This document shows positions 1 through 5,117 of a stretch of DNA of 5,117 nucleotides, piece after piece (position 1 is the stretch's first letter; the number at the start of each line of letters is the position of its first letter). The position numbers were made by a program, and so were the translations under genes. The notes beneath the pieces are model-generated. The model was given only the letters and a program-made list of their open reading frames with translations, ran no database searches and was not told the DNA's origin. Source of the DNA: Lachnospiraceae bacterium (GTDB taxonomy: Bacteria; Bacillota_A; Clostridia; Lachnospirales; Lachnospiraceae); contig JAFXWR010000055.1 in NCBI GenBank assembly GCA_017542725.1, positions 1 through 5,117 on the forward strand. The letters are read 5' to 3'.

Positions 1-200
1 GAAAAAATGCTAAGTGCCACTATCTAAAAATATCGCATAACTATAAAAGTATTTATAAAACTAAACATACAAAACATACCTATTATATATTAATCTTATT
101 TAATTAATAAAAATTAATATATAAACAAATTTTTTATTATCTAAACCCTTATAAAATAAGAACTTAAAATTTCTTTACATAAAAATCCTTTATTTATGCA
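1..200. other. AT-rich region without genes
   Basis: No open frame with a credible ribosome binding site is seen on either strand. The stretch holds a perfect 12-bp, all-A/T inverted repeat (83-94 with 113-124, 18-nt spacer) and a direct repeat AAACATAC at 63-70 and 72-79. A TATAAT on the minus strand just upstream of position 80 has only a poor -35. It may contain a promoter for a gene left of the window, but I cannot support one. Confidence 0.4.
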
Positions 201-208
201 CATTTGAA

Positions 209-234
209 AGGAGGTTGCCAAACGACAACCTCCT
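209..234 (-). terminator. Stable hairpin after unit B, probable terminator
   Basis: A perfect 9-bp stem AGGAGGTTG / CAACCTCCT with an 8-nt loop starts 14 nt after the stop codon at 249. On the minus strand the tail is only TTC, a weak U tract. On the plus strand a run of six T (242-247) follows after CAAAAAA. It could act in both directions. It is GC-rich against a very AT-rich background. Confidence 0.62.
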
Positions 235-248
235 CAAAAAATTTTTTC

Positions 249-617
249 TTATCTACTCCAAATCATTGCAAATCCATCATTATATGTAATTCTAAAACCA
301 CAAGTTTTCTGTAAATATGCATTAAAATTAGCGTCTGGATATGTTGATTGAGGTATATCTTTTACACCGATATTTTCCAAAAATTCATACATACAACCTG
401 TAACACCATCTGCTGCACTTTCAGCGATTACATCAGGAGTACCTTTTCCACTTCCTATTACTGCCAATAATTGTGTTCTATGCACATATGGATTAGTAGT
501 ACTCTCATGCCTATCAATTACAACTACCGACACATTAGAAATACCGTTTTTCATAATATTATAAAATGAAACAGCATTCTTTTTTCTTTCAGCTTTACTA
601 ACTCTAACGTTTTTCAT
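249..617 (-). CDS. 122-aa protein of unknown function, last gene of unit B
   Basis: Not recognised. The basic N-terminus (MKNVRVSKAERKKNAV) leads to a helix (SFYNIMKNG) and a strand SVVVIDRHE (30-38). A Gly-rich turn follows (IGSGKGTPD, 54-62), and then a probable helix containing AESAADGVTGCMYEFLENIG (65-84). The C-terminus is aromatic (CGFRITYNDGFAMIWSR). No membrane segment or signal is seen. The GSGKGT stretch superficially resembles a P-loop but lacks the surrounding nucleotide-binding context, so it is not called as one. ATG 617 is chosen over ATG 656 because a good binding site precedes it and the gap to the upstream gene is then 13 nt, as between the previous two genes. A hairpin follows its stop by about 14 nt. 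Confidence 0.7.
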   Translation of the reverse strand: MKNVRVSKAERKKNAVSFYNIMKNGISNVSVVVIDRHESTTNPYVHRTQLLAVIGSGKGTPDVIAESAADGVTGCMYEFLENIGVKDIPQSTYPDANFNAYLQKTCGFRITYNDGFAMIWSR

Positions 618-623
618 AAAGAT

Positions 624-629
624 TCCTTT
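624..629 (-). promoter_or_regulatory. Ribosome binding site fixing the last gene's start at 617
   Basis: AAAGGA lies directly after the stop of the 134-aa gene, with six bases between AGGA and ATG 617. It rules out the ATG at 656, which lies inside the upstream gene without a binding site. Confidence 0.75.
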
Positions 630-630
630 C

Positions 631-1035
631 TTAACTATTAACAATAAGGTCAACACGTTTTTTCAGTTCTTCATCATAAATAGGCTCGAATAATTGTCGT
701 TTTTCGTCCTTAGATAACTTAGCCCATAATTGTAACTTAACTATTTTACTACCCTCACCATTACCCGATGCGGCAGGTCCGTACCATTTTCTTAACAACT
801 CTTTAGATGCAGAAACAGAAGGTGCAACTATAAAGCCATTATAAGTCGCATATTCATTATGCGAAGGTTGACCCCATCTTGGTATTCTTTTTGTTTCTAC
901 ACGATATACAAACAATTTCTGTGTTTTAGTATTTTGAAAAGTAATAAAGTCATTTATAGTCATGTGAGTAAATCTATTAAAAATAATAGTATCACCGACT
1001 ATATCTTTTGTTAAATCGTGGCAAAAATAGCGCAT
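631..1035 (-). CDS. 134-aa protein of unknown function
   Basis: Not recognised. Soluble, basic, 134 aa. The first 75 residues look beta-rich (DTIIFNRFTHMTINDFITF, KLFVYRVETK, YNGFIVAP). A flexible Gly/Ser loop (86-96, GPAASGNGEGS) is followed by a strand KIVKLQLW and a charged helix (about 106-130, KLSKDEKRQLFEPIYDEEL). The aromatic and arginine-rich stretch RIPRWGQP (50-57) might bind nucleic acid, but no motif proves it. ATG 1035 has AAAGGA six bases upstream, directly after the PARG TGA stop (13-nt gap). It lies downstream of the PARG gene in the same transcript, so a linked role is possible. Confidence 0.68.
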   Translation of the reverse strand: MRYFCHDLTKDIVGDTIIFNRFTHMTINDFITFQNTKTQKLFVYRVETKRIPRWGQPSHNEYATYNGFIVAPSVSASKELLRKWYGPAASGNGEGSKIVKLQLWAKLSKDEKRQLFEPIYDEELKKRVDLIVNS

Positions 1036-1048
1036 AAGAGGTCCTTTC

Positions 1049-1795
1049 TCACATCAATACTTCATACATCTTCTTAAAATTATACTCGTCTGGTATCGGA
1101 AAAACAACTGTAGTTATAGTTGATTTACCCAAATTCTCTTTAAAACAGTTAGCTACATAGGTTGCGTCTTGTTTAAACACGCCACAACCAAAAGCACCTG
1201 CTATCAAAAGGTCTACATTATTATCTTCAGCTACATTTATAATGAACTTAATTCTATCCCTAAGAGCAGCCTTATTTGCCTCCATAGTACAATTACGACT
1301 AGCATAAGACCAATTAGGAGACGCACAAGTAATCACATCAATAAATTTATTTGCACTTTCAAAATAAACCCTTGGCGTATACAACGCTCTATTAGAATAC
1401 AAACCATCATTCAAATGCAATTCATTATATTCATAAAACTCAGATAATGTGTTAGAATGTAATACATTATACAAAAACGAGTCATGACATAAACATTCCT
1501 CTTGTGCGGAAGAACCCTTTATAAAGCCACCACCCGGATTTCTATAAGACGCAAAATTCAATACTGCTATTTTCCCATCTAGCGAATAATCGGTTATAGC
1601 CTTAACAGAATCCGACATTTCAACAATCAATTTAGGTGTTTTCTCCCCAAAACCTTTGGAAAAATCAGAATTTATTGAATATACCTTTGTAGCATTTATA
1701 GCGTCTTTAATCTCAGTTGCAAAGCGAATTTGCATATCTTTTGTATGCTTAATAGCTGCATTACTTCTTTCTTGTTTATTTGCCCAATAATACAT
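1049..1795 (-). CDS. Microbial-type poly(ADP-ribose) glycohydrolase (TIGR02452-like)
   Basis: 248-aa macrodomain-fold enzyme expected to hydrolyse ADP-ribose linkages on modified protein or nucleic acid. The PARG signature GGG-X7-QEE is complete: N86-P-G-G-G90, then Q98-E99-E100. The second of the two glutamates is the usual catalytic residue. The preceding strand AVLNFAS (77-83) and the later phosphate-binding loop GAFGCGVFKQD (200-210) also match the family (PARG_cat_microbial plus TIGR02452 C-terminal part). Length is near the family norm, so it looks intact. There is no signal peptide; it is cytoplasmic. The start at 1795 has GAGGA seven bases upstream, inside the last codons of the winged-helix gene. 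Such enzymes are common in phages and Firmicutes. Here it may reverse ADP-ribosylation by DarT-like or other toxin or defence transferases; that role is inference. Confidence 0.92.
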   Translation of the reverse strand: MYYWANKQERSNAAIKHTKDMQIRFATEIKDAINATKVYSINSDFSKGFGEKTPKLIVEMSDSVKAITDYSLDGKIAVLNFASYRNPGGGFIKGSSAQEECLCHDSFLYNVLHSNTLSEFYEYNELHLNDGLYSNRALYTPRVYFESANKFIDVITCASPNWSYASRNCTMEANKAALRDRIKFIINVAEDNNVDLLIAGAFGCGVFKQDATYVANCFKENLGKSTITTVVFPIPDEYNFKKMYEVLM

Positions 1796-1798
1796 AAG

Positions 1799-2086
1799 TT
1801 AATCCTCAAGCTTTGCGATAAATTTCTCACCCTTTGTAGTAACTTGCCAATTACCTCTACTAAGCATTTCAATATAACCCTTTGCTTTCAAATCACCGAA
1901 AATTCTATTAACAATAACTCGTGACAAATCTGCCTGTTGTGCCAGTTCTCCCTGTCCTAAAGGGCAATACTTATTATTCCCAATTGACACACTATTATCT
2001 GCCATTAGTTTGAGAATACGATAATGGTTAGTCACAAACATATCGTCCAACTTTGTTAATTTTGTTTTAGTTACTCTTGTTTTCAT
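1799..2086 (-). CDS. Winged helix-turn-helix DNA-binding regulator
   Basis: 95-aa likely DNA-binding protein. After a basic N-terminus (MKTRVTKTKLTK), a helix at 17-30 (FVTNHYRILKLMAD) leads into a helix-turn-helix at about 46-73 (GELAQQADLSRVIVNRIFGD, then LKAKGYIE). A beta wing follows (75-84, LSRGNWQVTT) and a closing helix (KGEKFIAKLED). The order helix, HTH, K-G-Y-I-E, wing matches MarR-like and RepL-like small winged-helix proteins. Residues 31-42 (NSVSIGNNKYCP) may form a short hairpin before the HTH. Its start abuts the stop of the MecA-like gene with one base between, and the PARG binding site lies in its own last codons, so translation of all three is probably coupled. It may autoregulate the promoter at 3264-3291, or control replication or copy number on a mobile element; the target is unknown. 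Confidence 0.78.
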   Translation of the reverse strand: MKTRVTKTKLTKLDDMFVTNHYRILKLMADNSVSIGNNKYCPLGQGELAQQADLSRVIVNRIFGDLKAKGYIEMLSRGNWQVTTKGEKFIAKLED

Positions 2087-2087
2087 A

Positions 2088-2951
2088 TTAGTTACCTTCC
2101 TTTTTACATAATTCACCATCTTTAATGTAGGCTAATATAGATTCATCTGCATATATAAAACTATCTACTAATGTAGCATAATCATACATAGAGAAAATTT
2201 TATTTTTTGTCACTATATAATAAGTATCTTTAATACGAATAAGTTTACCATTCTTTACCAACAAAACAGCTTTTAAAACATCTTGTAAATTTGTCATTTT
2301 ATAAAAATACTCGATACTTAACAGTTCATAACGTTTTTCAACCTTTTGGTAAAACTCATCCGTAATATTTCTAATTAATTCACCTTTATCCACACTTCTA
2401 TGTTTCTTAATTGTTGCTCTATACTTCATCAGCACATAAGCACGAAAAACATCAGAATTAGTTAATACCGCTAATACATAAGGTAAAGGAGCATCAGGTA
2501 TTCTCGCATAAATACTCTTCAATATAGCATCTAAAATTTGGTTCAATACTTTATCATCTAACAAATTACCTTGTGATTCAATTACTTCCTTAGTATCTTC
2601 TATCTCTGGCTCAAAACTATGTTCTATAGCTTGATAAATAGTTTCCGCATTAAAATTAGGCTTTGCAGCATCTTTAACAGGATGCATACGCAGAGATATA
2701 CCCTCCTCTGTAGGCCATATTTCCAACTCTACGGAAGTATCTGTATAATCATCAATAAAATGCTCAAATCCTTTTGTATCATTACCTATATTATTAAGTA
2801 ACTCACTATAGATTATCTTAGCAATTTCAGCCATATCAGCCACACTCAACACTTCTTTGCTTTCATCAAAGCCAGCTAATTCTACATATTCTTTAAATTC
2901 TTCTTGTGTTAAATTAACATACACATAAGAATTATCTCTGCTAATTTCCAT
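2088..2951 (-). CDS. MecA-like adaptor protein (putative ClpC adaptor) with expanded middle
   Basis: 287 aa. The ends resemble the Firmicute adaptor MecA, which delivers substrates to the ClpCP protease through its C-terminal domain. N-terminal part (1-92): it opens MEISRDN with an LTQEEF segment, has a helix at about 36-54, and ends VELEIWPTEEGISLRM (74-89), like the substrate-binding domain of MecA, which starts MEI-R-N and ends in a Gly-containing strand. C-terminal part (about 212-287): SIEYFYKMTNLQDVLKAV, then TYYIV (243-247) and YADESI (267-272), paralleling the F-DFEDLI, RYYLYV and EYATES elements of B. subtilis MecA. The linker (about 95-210) is far longer than in MecA and includes helices and IPDAPLPYVLAV. 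The very C-terminus is shorter than in MecA. Recognised by eye only; an unrelated phage protein is the alternative. Start 2951 has AGAGG seven bases upstream. Confidence 0.5.
   Translation of the reverse strand: MEISRDNSYVYVNLTQEEFKEYVELAGFDESKEVLSVADMAEIAKIIYSELLNNIGNDTKGFEHFIDDYTDTSVELEIWPTEEGISLRMHPVKDAAKPNFNAETIYQAIEHSFEPEIEDTKEVIESQGNLLDDKVLNQILDAILKSIYARIPDAPLPYVLAVLTNSDVFRAYVLMKYRATIKKHRSVDKGELIRNITDEFYQKVEKRYELLSIEYFYKMTNLQDVLKAVLLVKNGKLIRIKDTYYIVTKNKIFSMYDYATLVDSFIYADESILAYIKDGELCKKEGN
2095..2101 (-). promoter_or_regulatory. Ribosome binding site fixing the winged-helix start at 2086
   Basis: AGGAAGG lies within the last codons of the MecA-like gene, with AAGG eight bases before ATG 2086. 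The frame is open further up to an ATG at 2119, but no ribosome binding site precedes that codon and it would overlap the upstream gene by 32 nt. Confidence 0.75.
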
Positions 2952-2966
2952 ACTACTACCTCTTAT

Positions 2967-3224
2967 TTAGTTATTTAGTTTAGGCCATACCGTAAAAAGA
3001 GGCTTTCCTAAAATATCACACGCATTTCCATTTATCAATACTCTCTTTACTTTCTTATCTATTGAAGGTCTAGTTTCCCTAGTCGGATTACTATAAAAAA
3101 GTTTCTTATATTCTTCTGCAGTAATCTTACTAGACAAATTCAAAAGACGTGTAGGTGCTATATAGCCCTCTACCTTTTGCAACTCAAAAAATGAATCCCC
3201 AAACTGTGTCACATAATAAGTCAT
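2967..3224 (-). CDS. 85-aa protein of unknown function, first gene of unit B
   Basis: Not recognised. The predicted protein is soluble, 85 aa. The N-terminal half looks beta-rich (MTYYVTQFGDSFFELQKVEGYIAP), the middle contains a short helix (ITAEEYKKLFYSN, about 35-47), and the C-terminal part is basic then hydrophobic (KKVKRVLINGNACDILGKP), ending WPKLNN. No signal peptide or membrane segment is seen. The start is ATG 3224, chosen because AAGGAGA sits six bases upstream; a longer frame starting with TTG 3230 is rejected. It is the promoter-proximal gene of unit B, about 30 nt from the predicted transcription start, so it should be the most strongly transcribed of the six. The gap to the MecA-like gene is 15 nt. 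Confidence 0.72.
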   Translation of the reverse strand: MTYYVTQFGDSFFELQKVEGYIAPTRLLNLSSKITAEEYKKLFYSNPTRETRPSIDKKVKRVLINGNACDILGKPLFTVWPKLNN

Positions 3225-3230
3225 CTGCAA

Positions 3231-3237
3231 TCTCCTT
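3231..3237 (-). promoter_or_regulatory. Ribosome binding site that fixes the start at 3224
   Basis: AAGGAGA lies six bases before ATG 3224. The frame also offers TTG at 3230, but that codon touches the site with no spacing and cannot be its start. Confidence 0.85.
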
Positions 3238-3263
3238 AAAAATATGTTCTTAATCTTACGTGT

Positions 3264-3291
3264 ATTATATCATATTTACATTGAAAGTCAA
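3264..3291 (-). promoter_or_regulatory. Sigma-A promoter with extended -10 for unit B
   Basis: On the minus strand, -35 TTGACT (3291-3286) and -10 TATAAT (3269-3264) are separated by 16 nt, with a TG dinucleotide one base before the -10 (TGATATAAT). This is close to the Firmicute sigma-A consensus. Transcription would start near 3257, giving a leader of about 30 nt before ATG 3224. A small dyad, ATTGA-N3-TCAAT (3280-3292), covers the -35 box and could be an operator half-site pair. No other promoter of comparable quality was seen in the window. Confidence 0.85.
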
Positions 3292-3328
3292 TATTAGTTT
3301 ACTCAAAATTTGATTTAATTAAAAAAGA

Positions 3329-3345
3329 TAACTAAATTTAAGTTA
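3329..3345. promoter_or_regulatory. Imperfect palindrome upstream of unit B promoter
   Basis: TAACT (3329-3333) and AGTTA (3341-3345) form 5-bp arms around an AT-rich 7-nt centre. It lies about 40 bp upstream of the -35 box, in the gap between the two units. It could bind a dimeric regulator such as the winged-helix protein of unit B. The region is so AT-rich that chance is a real alternative. Confidence 0.25.
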
Positions 3346-3365
3346 GGAAACTAATTAAAATAATT

Positions 3366-3391
3366 AGAGCAACTTAATTCTAAGTTGCCCT
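3366..3391 (-). terminator. Hairpin terminator after the serpin unit
   Basis: Inverted repeat GCAACTTA / TAAGTTGC (3381-3388 with 3369-3376) around a GAAT loop. It is extended by a G-U, a G-C and an A-U pair to 11 bp. On the minus strand it begins 7 nt after the stop of the 79-aa gene and is followed by AATTATTTTAATTAG, an A/U-rich rather than pure U tail. It probably ends unit A, but may be leaky. Confidence 0.55.
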
Positions 3392-3398
3392 ACTCAGT

Positions 3399-3638
3399 TT
3401 AATCCCCTATATCGTGTACTTCATGTATTTCTACGTTTGGCTCAAATTTATTAGCTATTATTCGCAAAATAATATAACTACCTACTAATAAAGGTAATCC
3501 GCACATATATAATTCTACGCTCTCAATTACATTAGCATTTGTACTTATAGCAGTTATAATAAGCGCAACAATCGTAACTAAAATACAAGTTATACCGTCT
3601 AACATAGCTAAAGTATTTAAAACTTTCCACTTTAACAT
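3399..3638 (-). CDS. Small two-helix membrane protein, unknown function
   Basis: This 79-aa protein has two hydrophobic segments, at about residues 11-32 and 42-62. They are joined by a short polar loop (STNANVIES) and followed by an acidic soluble tail (about 65-79, EPNVEIHEVHDIGD). The N-terminus carries two lysines (MLKWK). By the positive-inside rule both ends are probably cytoplasmic. No family is recognised. The start at 3638 has GAGGG eight bases upstream, directly after the stop of the 61-aa gene (11-nt gap). It is the last gene of the serpin unit; a hairpin follows the stop at 3366-3391. A role in membrane insertion, sensing or immunity is possible but nothing in the sequence specifies one. 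Confidence 0.72.
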   Translation of the reverse strand: MLKWKVLNTLAMLDGITCILVTIVALIITAISTNANVIESVELYMCGLPLLVGSYIILRIIANKFEPNVEIHEVHDIGD

Positions 3639-3649
3639 ATAAAACCCTC

Positions 3650-3835
3650 TTATTTTCGTATATAGATAGTTTCTAGTCTACGATATTTAGCATCTTCACA
3701 CATAACACCATATTTCTGTGAACATAAAGAATAATTTGTAACCCTACCGCTAATGTACCTCCCTCTCACCTTTACAAAAATTGAGCGTCCTATTATATCT
3801 TCATAATTTCCTACATAAGGTTGAAAATTATCCAT
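3650..3835 (-). CDS. Small basic beta-rich protein, unknown function
   Basis: This 61-aa protein is not recognised. The N-terminus is acidic and aromatic. From residue 16 onward it reads as alternating beta strands rich in Arg and Lys (GRSIFVKVRGRYISGRV, then KYGVMCEDAKYRRLETIYIR). That pattern suggests a small SH3-like or KOW-like barrel of the type often seen in short phage or plasmid proteins, but this is inference from pattern only. There are no signal peptide or membrane segments, so it is probably cytoplasmic. The start at 3835 is supported by AAAGGAG overlapping the serpin stop codon; the gap to the serpin gene is 11 nt, so the two are likely co-transcribed and partly coupled. It has two cysteines (38 and 46). 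Confidence 0.7.
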   Translation of the reverse strand: MDNFQPYVGNYEDIIGRSIFVKVRGRYISGRVTNYSLCSQKYGVMCEDAKYRRLETIYIRK

Positions 3836-3846
3836 AAATGACTCCT

Positions 3847-5103
3847 TTAGTCTGCAAGATTACTTACTACGCCCATAAAAGCAATATCATCATTTTCGTA
3901 GTCTTGTATATAATAAATAAAAGGTCTATTTGCCAAAAAGTCATAATGGGGCTTTGGCTCAACCATTGCCATTGAGTCACTTTTCACAATTTCAGTTACG
4001 GCTGCCGCCTCTGTACCCTCATTATCAAACTTTATTTTAGCTATCTGTGATATTACTGGTGGTTCAGTATCACAAATAGTCAAGCCCTCTTTAAACGGTG
4101 GGTTTAATTGTAAATTAAATGAGTCAAACGAAGCCATATAAGTTGACTTTGCTTCAAATTTAGGAAATTCTGCATAAACATCAGCATCTTCATACTCAAC
4201 ATTATTATTTATAAAATCATCTATATTTACATCTGTTAAAGTATATCCCTCATTTGGAAGTATAGCAACAAAAGACATACCATTCTCATAATCCATTTTG
4301 TAGGCTGTAGCAGTCTTTGTTTTAGCTATATAATCGCCAAAATCACAAAACATTTCAACTTGACTTGTACTACCGTCCTCATTTTCAAACTCTTTTAACC
4401 CATCACATAAAGTTTTTTCACCGCCTACCCACTTACTCTTAAAGTAGATAATATTCATAGCATCTACAAAGGTATTCTTATCAAAAACTGTAGGTGTTTC
4501 GGTAATAAATCCATTTGTACTATCAGATACAAATTGATTTTTAAACTCTGTAGCCTGCGCACTATCTGACATATCCATCATATAAATAATATCTTTATCT
4601 ACCAAGGGACCTCTTGTCAAAGTAAAATCTTTTAATTCATTCACCCACAATCTATTTATAATAGACAAGCCATCAATAGACTTATAAGACAAATAATCTT
4701 TATTTCTCAAATAAGCCTTAAACATTTCCTTATTAGAGGTATCTAAGAGTTCTGCATATATAGCAAAAGCAGAATTTAAAGATTCTGATGAAAATATGGC
4801 ATTTGTATTAGGCTCTCTCTGACTCATCATAAACTCTAAATAAGTTTGGTAAGATAAAGGTTCTACTTGTTCTACTTCTACAGCAGAAATCTCAGTTTCA
4901 TTAGATTGTAATATACCATCTTCTGTATCTAGTACTAAATCAACATCATCTGAGTCGGTTACGCTATCTTCTGTTGTAGCAGTCTCATTATCTGTAATAA
5001 CTTCATCATTAGTTGTCTGTATCGTAGTTGCATTTGTAGTCTTACCACATGCTACTAATAATAAACTACTTAAACATAGTATTGTTACTATTTTCTTTTT
5101 CAT
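3847..5103 (-). CDS. Serpin-family protease inhibitor, surface lipoprotein
   Basis: Predicted secreted, lipid-anchored serpin of 418 aa. Residues 1-19 are a lipoprotein signal (MKKK, hydrophobic core, lipobox L16-V-A-C19). Residues 21-83 are a Thr/Asp/Glu-rich acidic tether. The serpin domain runs from about 84 to 418. Family marks are an N-terminal NAIFSSESLNSAF (101-113), NIIYFKSKW (217-225), AEFPKF (311-316), the reactive-centre-loop hinge EGTEAAAVTE (362-371) and the C-terminal FLANRPFIYYIQD (389-401). The small-residue hinge (G363, T364, A366-368) is typical of inhibitory serpins that trap serine or cysteine proteases by loop insertion. Counting from the hinge places P1-P1' near S377-M378, but the loop to NRPF is about six residues longer than in alpha-1-antitrypsin, so the scissile bond is uncertain. 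The domain is slightly short (about 335 aa), mainly at the N-terminal helices. ATG 5103 is preceded by a strong AGGAGGG (5108-5114). First gene of the visible unit. Confidence 0.93.
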   Translation of the reverse strand: MKKKIVTILCLSSLLLVACGKTTNATTIQTTNDEVITDNETATTEDSVTDSDDVDLVLDTEDGILQSNETEISAVEVEQVEPLSYQTYLEFMMSQREPNTNAIFSSESLNSAFAIYAELLDTSNKEMFKAYLRNKDYLSYKSIDGLSIINRLWVNELKDFTLTRGPLVDKDIIYMMDMSDSAQATEFKNQFVSDSTNGFITETPTVFDKNTFVDAMNIIYFKSKWVGGEKTLCDGLKEFENEDGSTSQVEMFCDFGDYIAKTKTATAYKMDYENGMSFVAILPNEGYTLTDVNIDDFINNNVEYEDADVYAEFPKFEAKSTYMASFDSFNLQLNPPFKEGLTICDTEPPVISQIAKIKFDNEGTEAAAVTEIVKSDSMAMVEPKPHYDFLANRPFIYYIQDYENDDIAFMGVVSNLAD

Positions 5104-5117
5104 AATACCCTCCTGAA

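Noticed and set aside
302..455. GSGKGT in the 122-aa protein as a Walker A motif
   Set aside because: There is no hydrophobic strand and helix context typical of P-loops and no Walker B; the resemblance is superficial.
618..656. Upstream start for the last gene (13 extra residues, hydrophobic LTLLLIV)
   Set aside because: It would create a false short signal-like segment, overlaps the 134-aa gene and lacks a ribosome binding site.
1169..1447. Plus-strand open frame of 92 codons
   Set aside because: It lies wholly inside the well-supported PARG gene on the other strand, and its translation shows no recognisable domain.
1730..1924. Plus-strand open frame of 64 codons
   Set aside because: It is antisense to the PARG and winged-helix genes, with a Ser/Ile/Asn-rich shadow-like composition.
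2087..2119. Upstream start for the winged-helix gene (11 extra residues)
   Set aside because: It overlaps the upstream gene by 32 nt and has no ribosome binding site; ATG 2086 has one.
2619..2801. Plus-strand open frame of 60 codons
   Set aside because: It is antisense to the MecA-like gene and shows no sign of being coding.
3351..3367. Perfect 7-bp inverted repeat CTAATTA-N3-TAATTAG
   Set aside because: It overlaps the base of the terminator hairpin and is all weak pairs apart from the ends; it is better seen as part of the A/U-rich terminator tail.
1..5117. CRISPR array, tRNA, rRNA or insertion sequence
   Set aside because: No regularly spaced repeats, cloverleaf-like sequence, ribosomal sequence, transposase or flanking terminal repeats were found by reading the window.

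Overview
This is a low-GC, tightly packed window in which all nine credible genes lie on the minus strand, so it reads from right (5117) to left. Strong AGGAGG-type ribosome binding sites, TAA-dominated stops, a near-consensus sigma-A promoter and a LVAC-type lipoprotein signal point to a Firmicute. A gut or rumen Clostridia (Lachnospiraceae-like) host, or a phage or plasmid of such a host, is my best guess. The run of small unknown genes with very short gaps looks like a mobile element or other accessory DNA. No integrase, replication or structural gene is present to prove this.

Unit A (5103 to 3399) encodes a surface lipoprotein serpin (418 aa), then a 61-aa basic beta-rich protein and a 79-aa two-helix membrane protein, with 11-nt gaps between them. 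It ends at a hairpin (3366-3391). Its promoter lies beyond the right edge of the window.

Unit B (3224 to 249) starts from an extended -10 promoter at 3264-3291. Its genes in order are: an 85-aa unknown; a 287-aa protein that resembles the ClpC adaptor MecA at both ends; a 95-aa winged-helix regulator; a microbial-type poly(ADP-ribose) glycohydrolase (PARG); a 134-aa unknown; and a 122-aa unknown. A hairpin follows at 209-234. The MecA-like, winged-helix and PARG genes are separated by only 1 and 3 nt, and the ribosome binding sites of the last two lie inside the preceding gene, so these three are probably translationally coupled. Positions 1-200 are very AT-rich and contain no gene I can support.

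The most interesting part is the coupled trio. A protease-adaptor-like protein, a DNA-binding regulator and an ADP-ribose-removing enzyme could form a small module that counters or manages ADP-ribosylation-based attack and redirects host ClpCP proteolysis. The PARG call is firm, the adaptor call is moderate, and the joint function is inference.
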